From Pontederia crassipes (taxonomy: Eukaryota; Streptophyta; Magnoliopsida; Commelinales; Pontederiaceae): a stretch of 64,000 nt of DNA. Positions within the stretch are counted from its first letter, which is position 1. Every line of letters begins with the position of its first letter. Below are positions 45,704 to 57,569 of the stretch, in pieces. The stretch covers positions 74,360,139-74,424,138 of the forward strand of contig CM060196.1 in assembly GCA_030549335.1 (NCBI GenBank). The letters are read 5' to 3'. The notes beneath the pieces were generated by a model, which saw nothing but the letters and a program-made list of their open reading frames with translations, did no database searches and was not told where the DNA came from. Both the position numbers and the translations under genes were made by a program.

Positions 45704-47750
45704 TATAACGCCCCCAAAATTAGCCCTCCTGTCACGCTGACAGGCAGTTTGACCAATGGAGCGCTACACTGCCTACTACTACTTTGACTTTGACTGATCA
45801 ACAGATGACACACATGGCAATAGAAATGATAGGAAAATAACGAATGTAAAGAGTTTGCGGAAGAAATATCGTTTGGAGATCAAGATATGTCACATTAATG
45901 AAATAGTTCAAGAAAATAGGGAATTGCAGATAATTCAAATAGTTCAAAGAAATATCGACATAATCAAGGTTAAAAGCGAAATTCAGATATCTTTGGAATA
46001 CAATATTGAAATAGACTGTTAAAGAAATAACAGAGCGGAAAGTTGTAGTGTCTTGTAAGTCATGTGTTACTATCCTCGACCTCTGCATCTTCCACAACCT
46101 CCCTAAGCAAGGTTCTCGCCTGCAAAATCCCAAAGCAAGGGCATTGAATGTCCGTGAGCTAACGCTCAGTACACATAGATTCATAGATGATGAAATGATG
46201 AAATGATAATATGATGAAATCTATACTGATAAAAGACAATCGATAAACAAGTACTTTATTCATTGGTTCCAATACTTTGATCTCTATAGGCTATGGACCA
46301 TACATATATAGTTCTGTACTTTGTTCTTTACTTTACCAATACCTTATACAATATCATACCTTACTATACTCTACTCTGTTCATTACCATACTCTGTTATT
46401 CGTTACCATACTCTATTATTCATTACTATATTCTGTTATGCTTTGTGTTGTACTACATCTTTTACATTACTACAAGGTCCTTGATGTTCGTTATCCTATG
46501 CGAGCTCGACTTTATTAAGTGGGAAGCTAGAGGTGTCTCTATTGTATGTTATCAGGATGTCCATGAAAGGGAAGGTGTATGCCCAGGCATACCCTTTTCG
46601 GAATACATGTGGGAGAGGACCTGCATCCCAGGAATAGTGATCGTTATGAACTTGTAGGTTCACTATCTTCTCAGCTGAGCTACTTATCCCTCTGGCATAA
46701 AGCAATATAATCCTAGGACTGAGCAAACCCGGGACCGGGTCCGGATATGAGCGGATCCGGTTCCGACCCGAATTATGTCGGGTTAAAAAAATTTTGACCC
46801 GGTACCGGATCCGGACCCGGCCGGATCCAGTTCCGGGTAAGTTCCGACAATCCGGGAATGCGACCGAGTTTGCGATCGGGAATCGTCGGCGTTGAGAAAT
46901 GGATGATAGTGCGGGATTGGCGGCCACAATCCGGTGCGGCCACCAGGCGGGCCGATCCGACCGCCAGACGCCGGATTGGCCTGCCAATGGCCGATCCGGC
47001 CGCCCGACGGCCAAACGCCAGATCGGCCTGCCAATGGTCGATCCGACCGCCCGGCCGTCAAACGGTCGGATCGGCCAACAGGTGAGTCGATTCGGCCGCT
47101 AGGCATCAGATCGGCCTGTCAATGGCCGGATCGGTGAGCCGGAGTAGAGAGGGGGAGGGCCACCGGAGTCACGGTCGTCAGAGTCGCCGGTGCCGCCGTC
47201 GTTGTGAGAGAGAGGGAGAGAGAGGGAGAGGGCGAGAGAGATGGGAGAGAGAAAGAGATAAATTGAAATGGGATGAGAGAGTAGAGATGGGGTTTATATA
47301 GTAAGTAATATCAGGTCGGGTCCGGGTCGGGTATCTGCACTACAGACTCGGTCCTGACCCGATATCCGGTGGGTTTTCCACCCAAGAGACTCGGTCCCGG
47401 CCCGTATCTAATCCGGGCCGAGTTATTTACCCGATTTCTCGAGTCGGGCCGGTTGACTCGGATCGTCCTCAGCCCTATATAATTTGTATATGCCCCCATG
47501 GGGGAAAGAGTGCGTCAATATGTCACCCTTATTCGGAGCACATGTGGAAGAGGGTCTGTGGTCCATGAACAGTGATAGTTGATATCAGTAGGTACACTAT
47601 CTCCTCAGTGCAGCTACATGCCCCTCACTATATCATACTTGATCTGTACCTTGAGCGACACATAGCTATCCCGTTATTTCTTCTTTACTTTACTTATCTT
47701 ATTTATCTGCTTTGAAAATCATAGTTAGAAAAAAGGGGAAGGTCAAGTCC
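45704..47750 (-). repeat. Degraded Tekay-like LTR fragment with a hAT insertion
   Basis: The start (ATAACGCCCCCAAAAT, then GGAGCGCTACACTGCCTA) and later blocks (TATGCGAGCTCGACTTTATT, CTTTACTTTACTTATCTT) follow the first half of the Tekay LTRs at 26595 and 34593, at much lower identity. No coding region adjoins it and the far end is not found. It appears older than the nearby complete element or belongs to a sister family. Confidence 0.65.
46714..47477. mobile_element. Non-autonomous hAT element
   Basis: The ends are TAGGACTGAG and CTCAGCCCTA (inverted). The 8-bp flanks TATAATCC and TATAATTT match at 6 of 8 positions. The subterminal GGGTCCGGGTCGGGT-type sequence is typical of plant hAT MITEs. 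The GC-rich core (46870-47130) has degenerate repeats of GGCCGATCCGACCGCC. No transposase. It interrupts the LTR remnant. Confidence 0.7.
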
Positions 47751-48459
47751 CATTTCCTAAGGAAGGAAGGTCTCATACATTATTTACTATGTTGGATATG
47801 GTCTCAAGTGGGCCTATTGAAAGTGGGGCCCAATTAGAAAGGATCGGGGCCCAAATCAATGGTAATGTATACTTCAACCTAAACAATGGTAATGCATACG
47901 ACTCTATTATATACGCCTCTATTATATACGGGAAGTCTGTGTATCGCCTTTTCTGTAAGTCGGACACATGCTTCAACCTGAAAAATTAATGTCAACTTTT
48001 TCTCCATATAAATTCCTTGCAATGCCATTCTTCCTGAAAATAATGGGCCGGTGCCTGCCCCTCTATTGAGCTATGAGTGGTGGCCCAGAAAGGGAGGGCC
48101 CATCTTTTATTTCATAAAGAAAAAGTGTAATTAAATAAATAAAAAATTAAAAAAGGTTGACGAAAAGGAAAAACGGTAGTGCGATAAAAATGCATTCCGA
48201 CGATTGCTAGCTTTTAATAAGTGTCAAAATAAGAAAATAACATAAATAAATAATATATGAAAAAAGATCCGCTGAAGATTATATCAAATATCAATGGATT
48301 GAAATAATCGAAAAGAGCCATTTATCGAGCCTTTTAATTTATAAAAGAATGCAGTTCTTCAGGTGCGGCATCATCGACGGGCATGCATTAATGCTAAAAT
48401 TAGGCATTAATATTATGGTAAATAAAAATGATAAGACAAGACCAATGGGTCCATGCATT
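47751..48459. other. Spacer, nothing recognised
   Basis: About 700 bp of AT-rich sequence with short tandem bits (CTCTATTATATACG twice near 47900). It may be the end of the LTR remnant. No gene seen. Confidence 0.35.
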
Positions 48460-48588
<129 letters not shown>

Positions 48589-48633
48589 GAGTATTTTTTT
48601 GAAAAAATATAGACATTCTATGTGGCATTAGAG

Positions 48634-51010
48634 TGTGACGACCTTCTACCTGTTTTGGCGTCACAAGCGGTGAAATCGGAAAATTATTCATTTAAATTCA
48701 AATTCAAATTTTCAACGGAAACCAACGTTCCAAAAATCAATTAACACTAGAAATTTTGAAAAATTTCGGCATGACGTATGCGTAAATTCATTCATGCATC
48801 AAATACAACTTTAATCCATAATTCTTCGCTTCACAGGCAATTTATAAAACTTAATGTGCATCATTGGCAATTTATGATTATCAAAGAATATGAGACTCAA
48901 GTCCAAAAAGTTTTGTCTCAAAACTATTACACCAACAAAACATATCGAATGCTTGTCAAAATCCATTAAAGGTCAAAACCCTTATCCAATTTTATGATAG
49001 GGACTCGCCCATATCATCTCATCCATAAACCGTGCAGCCTCAACTCCCATCAATCAATTTATATCCACAATAAATCATGGGTCATAACTCAAAACTAGGC
49101 GATGTCAAGATAAATAAAATCATAATAGTCAATTTAAAAAGAAACAATAACTATCAAAATAATAACAATGACATAGATACGCTCCCCGCAGAATCTCACA
49201 CACTATTGCTTTTGAATCAATACCTATTTCCAAACAAATATGCACTATATGTATTCCTTTCTTGTAAACATTAAAAGAGAAATGGTGAGCATGGATTAAG
49301 CTCAGCGAGTTAAAATGATTATCTCAAGTATTAAAATCATTGTAGAAATCAACATCTTTATTTTTAAAAAATATTTAAAATCCACTCTTCTTAAAAAGGA
49401 AATCCATTCACATAATAATCATACAAAATGAATATCATGTATGTACATGCATGGTGAAATCATATACATATAATATAAGTTGGGGAATCATCATCAAATA
49501 TGAATATCCAATCTTCTCAATGGAGTTCTCATCGCACCCCTCGTATCCCATTGACACAGGGTGGTTGTTCTAATTCCGTCCCTCGTATCCCATTGACATA
49601 GGACGTTGAACCGCTCCTCATATCCCATTGACACAGAGCTTATTATATTTTTTTTTTTCATTCCATCCCTGGTATCCCATTGACACTGGATGGTTGTTCT
49701 AATTCCACCCTTCGTGTCACTGTATTGACACAGAGTATTGAACCTGCTCCTCGTATCCCATTGATACAGAGCATACCGACCCCAATCGGTCTACTCGGAG
49801 TTGACCAATTCTTCGACGTGAAAGTACTCCGCCTTATGCGAGTTTTTACATGTAATGCACATGATGCATGTATACAGTTTTCAAATAGAAGTTTAGAATT
49901 AGAAATCATCATATAAACTTTCCTTTTCAAAAATCACATTCGTTACTTGATTAATGAATATTATAAAATAAATTTGATAATTCACTATTCATAACTACTC
50001 GGCGTGCTTATCATAAATCAAGTCCTATTATGGATTTACTATAATACTTACCAAAAGGAAAAGAAGGCCTCGTCGTCTAATCACAACATAATCAAATCAC
50101 AACAACAGACGAACTGTCATTTTTCGATTAGCAACCTCCTATAAGCGAAATTCAATCAAATTTTAATTAAAACATAATTAGAACCTTAGATACATTATAA
50201 TAATTATTTTTAGCTATCCGACATTCATACCACAATCACTGTAGTCACCGCTCTCAAAATCATCATCGCACCCATCAAAATATTGAAAGGCCGTCGAATG
50301 CCTTTTTCATTCAAAATAAAATAAGTTACTTTAAATTTATTCATATCATGAAAATTTAATCAAATGTACATTCTTATTCGCTTACCAATCACGATATGAT
50401 AACGAGTCATCGAAAGGATCGTCGGAGAACGATCGGAATCCGAAACTAACGAACTTAAAAATAAAATATTAGCGACTAATTTTATACGGACAGCAACCTG
50501 ATTTCTCTTTTCCTCATGTGAGCACCTACTAGAACGTCGAGATGAGCTCGACCGGAGTTCACCGTCTGTTCGTCGAAAAAGTTCGTCGGAAAATTCTAAA
50601 ATGATCGTAATCGACTTGAGGATGATGTAAAACTCACTAAGAGAATGATCGGCACGAATCGGAGCTGAAATCATCATCGGCGGATCCTCCTCGTGTTTTT
50701 CTCTCGTTACGTCGCGCACAGTACACTAATTATCTCATATCATATGTCAAAATGTTCGTCTCGTCGCCCTCTTTCCAAAGACACCTCGCACGTGAAAAAT
50801 GATGAGTGGACGGAGGAGAAACGGATGTCGAAAATGGCGGCAACTAGAGGGTTGCGCGAGTTACTGTAGCACTCGGGAGTGAGAAAGACGATTCAAGTTT
50901 TATTTATTTATTTATTTATTTTTGCAGCTGTCACCTCCTGCAAAATGGCCAACATGCCCCTATTTTTAAAAATATTGATACCTTTCTTTTTTTTTTCCCA
51001 AGACGTTACA
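48634..51010. repeat. Probable solo LTR of a Gypsy element, about 2.4 kb
   Basis: It begins TGTGACGACCTTCTACC and ends AGACGTTACA, the TG...CA form and wording common in long plant Gypsy LTRs. AGAG is found on both sides (48630-48633 and 51011-51014), a possible 4-5 bp duplication. It has no gag or pol and no partner LTR in the window, so a solo LTR left by recombination is the simplest reading. GC-richer sequence at 50380-50880 lies near its right end. Confidence 0.6.
49525..49780. repeat. Tandem array CTCGTATCCCATTGACACAG
   Basis: About six diverged copies of a unit containing CCTCGTATCCCATTGACACAG, spaced 40-70 bp apart, inside the probable solo LTR. Such arrays occur in the LTRs of several plant Gypsy families. 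Confidence 0.8.
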
Positions 51011-51014
51011 AGAG

Positions 51015-51650
51015 CGTCTTCCATATATACATATTCCACAAAAGATTTCATAAATTTGCATTTGCGTAATCAACAAACTTGTTCGGCGAACTTCCCCGTT
51101 TGGCAAAATTGTGGAAAATCGAGACCCAGTTCGAAGATATAAATCCATAAGTATCTCGAACACTCATTCTAACAACCTCTCTCCCCTAATAATGATATTA
51201 TATTGATCAGTATATGCAAATGAACAACCAAAGAACTTAGCAAGATGGCATATAAGAGAATCAATATTATATAATTTATACAAGTAATTAAATCAGTCCT
51301 TGGCATCCATAATTGAGACAAATAAAAAGAATATAAATATATGCAACCATATGATTATTTCGAATAAGTCTTGTATAAGGAAAGTTAAATGAAAAATAAA
51401 CAAAAAAATATATACGATATTGACTAAAATTAAACTCTAAGACATTAAATGAATATGAGTTGTATGTGGTTAATCACTTTTGGAATATATTCAATAATTA
51501 TCATGATTGACATTTGTATTTGTTAATCATAATTATTAGATTCAACGCACTTAGAAAAATTAATTTGGCTGAACATATCATGATTAAATATTACTATATT
51601 GATGTTTGTTAGCTACATCAATTTATGTATTAGCTTAAGAAATTATTTGA
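51015..51650. other. AT-rich spacer
   Basis: About 640 bp, AT-rich, no gene or repeat recognised. Confidence 0.4.
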
Positions 51651-51893
51651 AGACTATCTTAACATGTTGAGGCACTTGATTACGAAGATGTTTATCAAAA
51701 TCCTCGCGAGCAGCTTCAAGTTGACGAAGACAGTGAAGGGAACGATTGTCAATGGTCATGACCTCATGAGGTGAATATATCGGAAGAAAGGAGATCTTGT
51801 CTCTACCTTTGTTTCTTTTGAAGGTTAACGAGTAGATGTCAATGAACCAACATGCAAAAGAGAAATATGCTCATTCTTGAAATGGCTCATTAT
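51651..51893 (-). other. Unidentified coding-like segment
   Basis: One minus-strand frame without a start stays open for about 80 residues in AT-rich surroundings: AYFSFACWFIDIYSLTFKR, ISFLPIYSPHEVMTIDN, then LRQLEAAREDFDKHLRN and a stop. The composition, with a Glu/Arg/Asp-rich helix-like end, looks like protein-coding sequence, but I do not recognise the family. It may be the last exon of a decayed gene or a chance frame. Confidence 0.25.
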
Positions 51894-53499
51894 TTTTTCA
51901 TTAAAAGAATAAGTCATTTTCTTGCTCACGGAGTCCTGTGGTTCCACATCTTTGACCCGCACACAACTTAACTTCGCCTTGATAATGTATCAATTTATAT
52001 TTACTCCACATTTTTCAATTCTTGGAGTGTCTTACCACTGATTTTGAAACTCCATACACATTTTTATAAAAGTATTAAATATTTATCAATTTTATATAAC
52101 TTATGACTAAAACAACAATAAAAAAAAATCGTTTTTCCCCTTTTGAATGTCAACACTCTACTTGATTTGTTTAATACATAAGGTTTTAGAATAAAGTCCG
52201 ATAATTAGTGGACAAACACTATGAATTGTTCCCACAGATTTTAAAGTTTAAAGTTTAGATATGGATCATCTAATTTGTAATTTAAACTTTTCTTTTTATT
52301 TAACAAATATTTATTTAATTTATACATATCTTACTTTTAATATCTTAACCTTTATCCTCTATCAACATACGCATGATTCAATTTCTTTGCTTTAAATTGG
52401 TTACTTTTATCTTCATTTTTATAAAATATCACTTTCTAAATAAATTAAAAATATTAAAAAATAATAAATAGATTGTTATTTGAAAGCATAATTACGTACT
52501 CATGTAAGAATGTAACTTATACCATCATATCTATTTATATGCTATTTTATAACAATCAATTAGTTTAACGCCAATATTTATGTAGTATTTTTTTATTAAG
52601 TTTAATACACAAATTCATTATCCAATTATATTTAGTTGTTAATTATTAATTAGATCACTATATATTAGTCACGCCAGTATTCAAACAGCTAAACCTTGAC
52701 GAATATTAAACTTTATTAAACATTTCTGGACAATAATACCCACTGCTTTTTAGTCAACAACATACTAATACATTCGAATTCTATTTTTATTTATTTTTTG
52801 CTATAAAAAATTAGTAGTTTGATACAAAAGGGTAATTTAAAAATAAAGCCTGCACACTTTAAGCTATAACTTTTTGCATATAATATTAAATTATGATTTT
52901 ACGAGTTTCCCATTTATAAAAAAAATATTTTTGTCCTAAATTTTTTAATACAAAAATATTAAAATTTAAAAATAAGAACATGTGCGAAATATTTGAGTTA
53001 TTAAAAATATGATTCCAAAAAGTATGTTCAACTTTCTGTTGATTATTTTTTATTTATATTTTTATTGTAATAAGAAAGTAAGGGTAACACTAGTGTTTTA
53101 TAATTATTAATTGGTGAATTAATATAATTTTGCGTAAGTCTATAGTTTTGAGTTAGCAAAAAAAAGTTATGATGAAGAATATGTGAGATGATATAACTCT
53201 AACTTTATTTGATGAAAAACGTCATTAAACCGTGTCCTTATGCTTTTTTTTTTTTTACTTTTATTGCAGACGCAAATGTTAAACGTTATTTTTTTGGGGG
53301 TTGACATATTATCTACAAAAATGGAAACAAGGAAGAAAACGACATTAAATTCTTTGAATATACTTCCAACACTTTCAACCTGCTCGATTTATCATTAATA
53401 ATAATTGCAACAACTGTCAGCTCTTATTTAATGATATCAGAAACATTTCCATCAATTTCGTTAGTGCACATTGAACCCGATCAACTCCTCCATGCATCA
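51894..53499. other. AT-rich region downstream of GA 20-oxidase
   Basis: 1.6 kb, strongly AT-rich. It would contain the 3' UTR and terminator of the minus-strand gene (candidate AATAAT/ATTAAA signals lie around 53390-53440 on that strand). No other gene seen. Confidence 0.4.
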
Positions 53500-54803
53500 T
53501 CATTCTTTCCGGCCGACTTGGCGAATCCAATCAGCGAAGGCGTCGAGTGTGTTGACGTCGGATCTGTAATGTTTCTGGGTGTACTCAAGGAACTCCGGCC
53601 ACGTGAAGTCCGGGTACACCGGAGGGTGGCCGGAGTCGAGCAGCGCCGCGGGCGGCCGGACGATCTTGTCGGCTGCAGGGCACAAGAAGAAGGCAATCGA
53701 CTTCCTCGTCTTCTTGTCGTTCACCGCCGCTCGGTGGATGCAGCTTTTATACCTTCCGTTGGACAACGCCTGCATGCATGCAACAACGTTATATGCATGT
53801 TAAGTCTCTCTGCACGTGGATCAACTCGATCCACCGAGGAAGTAACAAGTGTTGAGAGTTACGTACCATGAAGGTGTCGCCAATGTTGATCACGAAGGAG
53901 TTGGGGGTGGGAGCGATGGTGCGCCACTTGCCGTCAGTGAGGACCTGCAGCCCCTTGACGTCGTCCTGCTGGTAAAGGACGGTGAGGCCGACGGGGTCCC
54001 GGTGCGGCCCCGTGCCGAGGGTCATGTCCGGCCTCTGGCACACCGGGTAGTAGTTCAGCGTTACGATCGAGTCGTGGCCATAAAAGAAGTCCCTGAAGTG
54101 CGCCCGCCCAACTCCCAGGGTCAGGCCGAGGACCTCCATGATCCGCAGCGACAGGTCGCCCACGGCCTCCGCGTACTCCTGAAACACTTCACTGCACACG
54201 TGCAACGACATGCAAGAGCATGATCAGACATATGAAAGCAAGTGCATGCATGCACCCGAACAGTATGATCTCAAGTCTACGTCTTTGTCTTTCATCGGTT
54301 GTTCATTACCCGAGGCGATTGAAGTCGTCGCCGAGAGTATCCACGAAATACTCGTGAACAACCCTTCCGGTGCTCGGCGAGGGGGGCGAGAACTGGAGCG
54401 AAAGCGTCTCCTTCCACGGGAGGTTGGTCTTGAACCTGCCCGTGAAGCTGCTGGCGTAGCCGTAGCTCTCGCCGGGCTTGCGCTGCGCCCTCTGCTTCTC
54501 GGCGAGCGGCATGGTGAAGTACTCATCGATCCCGCGCTGCGCAGCCGCGATCAGCGACGCGTCGACGCCGTGGTTCACGATCTGGAAGAACCCGTGCGCC
54601 TGGCACGCCTCGTCGATCTGACGGATGGCATTGGCCGCGGCGTCGAGGTCGCCGAACAGGAGGCCGCCAAGGTCGATCAGGGGCACGACGAGCTCTTCGG
54701 CCGAGTCAGGTTTCAGTGTGTCTTCTTCTGGCCAGACGAACTGGTCGGGGATGTTGGTTTGCTTGCTGAGGACAGCCGCATCAAAGACCAGCGCCCGTGT
54801 CAT
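53500..54803 (-). CDS. GA20ox: Gibberellin 20-oxidase
   Basis: This 2-oxoglutarate/Fe(II) dioxygenase oxidises C-20 of GA12/GA53 stepwise to GA9/GA20 in the cytosol and is a main control point of gibberellin synthesis. Three exons, 54803-54310, 54191-53867 and 53769-53500, join in frame with GT..AG borders to 362 residues, near the usual 370-390. I chose the ATG giving MTRALVFDAAVLSKQ because family proteins start this way; the open frame upstream has no ATG. Diagnostic motifs: LPWKETLSLQF (exon 1), NYYPVCQRPDMTLGTGPH (exon 2) and CIHRAAVN (exon 3). Iron ligands are His and Asp of HRD plus the exon-3 His; RKS binds 2-oxoglutarate. Most GA20ox proteins have HCD, here HRD. GC-rich exons; no damage seen. 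An LPWKET-bearing paralogue with shifted activity is possible. Confidence 0.93.
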
Positions 54804-55640
54804 TGTGTCGGCTTCTATGGCGCTGCGTCCTGGTCGCACTCACAGAAAATATAGAAAGGCAGTATATATAAGTTTAAAAAAAAAGAAGAATTAATGCATA
54901 ATGCCTACGTAAAAAAGTTGTACTATCACATCGTTAATTAACAAATTTAGAGTCTACATGAATATGATATATTATATGAAGTAAAAATAATTTGAAATTG
55001 TATAAATCAGAAGATGCACACGAGCAAGATTCATGCACCGAATCATCGACAAAGATATGGAACTAATGATGTTCACGTTTATCTAATTTATGAAATTATT
55101 AATGCTAAAGAGACTCTGATGAGAGTGATATAACTCATTGTTCATACGTTGGAAGGAGTAATCTATAATAATACACTTTTAGTATTTGATTATTACTCAC
55201 ATTCTCGTTTCATGTACATTACTTCTACACAACCAAACCAATCATATGCATCATTTTTTTATATATGATCACTTTTATGACTATTTAAGTTAACTTTTGA
55301 TCTTATTATGTTATAATGTTCAAACCATGGAATAACCAATTAAAAGACGTATTAATCAAATGATCAGTGCGCAATTAATTTCAGATCAAAGTATGTAAAC
55401 ATTTAATTCACTCCTTTGCAGTAAGAAATAATTACTCCGATCGAATTTATTCAGGATGATGATAATCATCGAATTAGGTCCAAGCCAATCGAGCCAATTT
55501 ATTGGATTATCCAATTATATATATTCTTTTCCCATTTTGCAATGCTAATATTAAATATATATTTTTAAAGCTAAGATTTTCCTACGTTCACAGATATAAA
55601 CATTTTATTTTAATATATTATTTTAATTTTAGAGCAATCT
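54804..55640 (-). promoter_or_regulatory. Promoter region of the GA 20-oxidase gene
   Basis: On the minus strand TTATATATACT at about 54861-54872 is a TATA-box candidate some 60 bp before the ATG. The remaining AT-rich DNA to 55640 has no other gene. Confidence 0.5.
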
Positions 55641-56489
55641 AAATTTTAAATTAGATACACTTGATTTAATTTTGATAATTGTTTAATCATATTATCCAAT
55701 CGGGTTGAGTCGAGTTGAGTTGACCGAATGATAAAAATTAAATTGAAATTAGCATTCAATTCGAATTTTGCTCGAGTCGAGTTAGATTCAATGAATAGAT
55801 CCAATTGAAGTGGTCCGATCCATGGTGTCGCCGCCAGGTGAACATTCATTGTGGTTTCAGCTGTGGGCATGAAATCGCGCTTATCAGCACTTATCCATCC
55901 TCTTTAATATGTCTCAGCAAATGCATGTATGGCTCCTGGCAGACTGGCATGCAGCACGTAAGGAAATTATCATTCATGGCTAAATTACTATAAATGAAAC
56001 AATTAGAAACGGGAACAATGACATTTATTTCGATTGTCCTGATTTTTTTTTTTTTAAGTGAGAGGTGGGATCATGAGTAGGTTTCTACTTTCTACCCGGT
56101 TCGAAACTACATAAATTAATTTCACCTTTTACCGAAATAATTGATTCTAATTGTAACTTTTCCCCTGTCACGCATCATTTACGTCGGATATTTTTTTTAA
56201 AAAAAAACTTAGGTTTAAAATGCAAGATTACTATAAGATTGTTATTTCTCGATTGCTTAATTACATATTTTGACGTATTTATTTTTAGGCATTTGACTTC
56301 ATTAATTTCCTTAAATTCAGTATTAAGGTTAATTGCAAGGGTGAATTTATTCATTAATTTCTTCATCGTCGACCTGGCTCAACTGGAAGCCAAACTCGCA
56401 TGCAATGTTGTCCCTTTGCATGAAAATTGTCCCATTGCCTCTCCTCTCTGATCTGATGGTCGTATTTAAGAAATGAAGATCGCCAACTG
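55641..56489. other. Spacer with degraded repeats
   Basis: About 850 bp. GGGTTGAGTCGAGTTGAGTT near 55700 recalls subterminal sequence of hAT MITEs, and CCCGGTTCGAAAC near 56097 recalls a tRNA-derived B box. Neither can be bounded. Confidence 0.3.
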
Positions 56490-56585
56490 ACCTCCGACAA
56501 GAAGATGCATGCTCCACTATTTTTATTACTTTGTGACTTCTGTCTGTCCGACAAGCAGATGCATGCTCCACTATTTTTTTTTAGT
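56490..56585. repeat. Tandem duplication of about 54 bp
   Basis: TCCGACAAGAAGATGCATGC and a copy differing by one base, each followed by TCCACTATTTTT, occur 54 bp apart. The sequence TTTTTTAGTCCTGT then recurs at 56578 and 56651. Confidence 0.8.
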
Positions 56586-56684
56586 CCTGTCTGCCCAATT
56601 TATCTTGAAAATATTGGTCCAGTTTGATGCATTCTTTGTACGTAATCCATTTTTTTAGTCCTGTATTTTTGTGCTCTTAGGCAG

Positions 56685-56930
56685 CGCTTGATAATCGGAA
56701 TCACATAGTTAAATTGATAAATTATTTTGAATAGAGTGTGACATAATGATGAGAAATCGGAATGTTGATATGATAGATTAATTTTAGTTAGTGTTTGAAT
56801 AAAAAATAAGTTTTATAGATATAAATTATTAATTATTAATTAATAAAAAAATACAAATTAAAATTTTTAATAAAAATTTTTGATTTTAAAAATATTATTT
56901 AAATATAAAAAACTATTTTTGATAAATCAT
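56685..56930. repeat. Dispersed AT-rich repeat, copy 3 of 3
   Basis: TTGATATGATAGATTAATTT and GTGTTTGAATAAAAAATAAG resemble the copies at 23530 and 25262. It is strongly diverged. Confidence 0.4.
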
Positions 56931-57569
56931 ATTTAATGAAATATTATTTTACTTGATAGTGAAAGTAATAAATAATATTATATTAACATTTCGTAATAAA
57001 TATATTATATTTAATAAATAAATTATTTTATAAGATAAATGTGTGTGAGAGAAAATAAAGAAAGAAAAAGGAATAAATGAAATTGAAAAATATAAATATT
57101 ATATTAATAAATATTATATTAATTTATAATAAATATATTATATTTAATAGATAAATTATTTTATAAGATAAATGTGTGAGAGAGAAAATTGTTACAAAAA
57201 ATGATAGAAGAAAATTCACACTACGAAAAATATATGAGATTTATGAGGTTCATCTTAAATTTAAATTATATTATCAGAATGCGATCATTTTTTTGTTATG
57301 AAATATTAATAGTTACAAGGATGATCAATAACTTAGTTGTCACAAAGTTTATATAGAGAACTTTAATATAGAATAGAAAGTAAAATTATTAAAATCGTAT
57401 AAGTTTCAAAAGCTCCATCCCAAACTCCCTCAAAGGAGATCCCCCTCAATAATCCTTCGCATGAGACGACCGACTTCGCCATCTCAATTATTTAAACATC
57501 TCAGTAACACATATGTTAGATATAATTTACAAGTGGATTAAAATTTAAGACATTATCAGCATATTAATG
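56931..57569. other. AT-rich spacer
   Basis: About 640 bp. A block with TATATTTAATARATAAATTAT and GATAAATGTGTG occurs twice (57000-57060 and 57130-57190). No gene seen. Confidence 0.4.

Noticed and set aside
53431-54854. Plus-strand frames across the GA 20-oxidase region
   Set aside because: They are antisense to conserved exons and cross the splice sites; no family matches.
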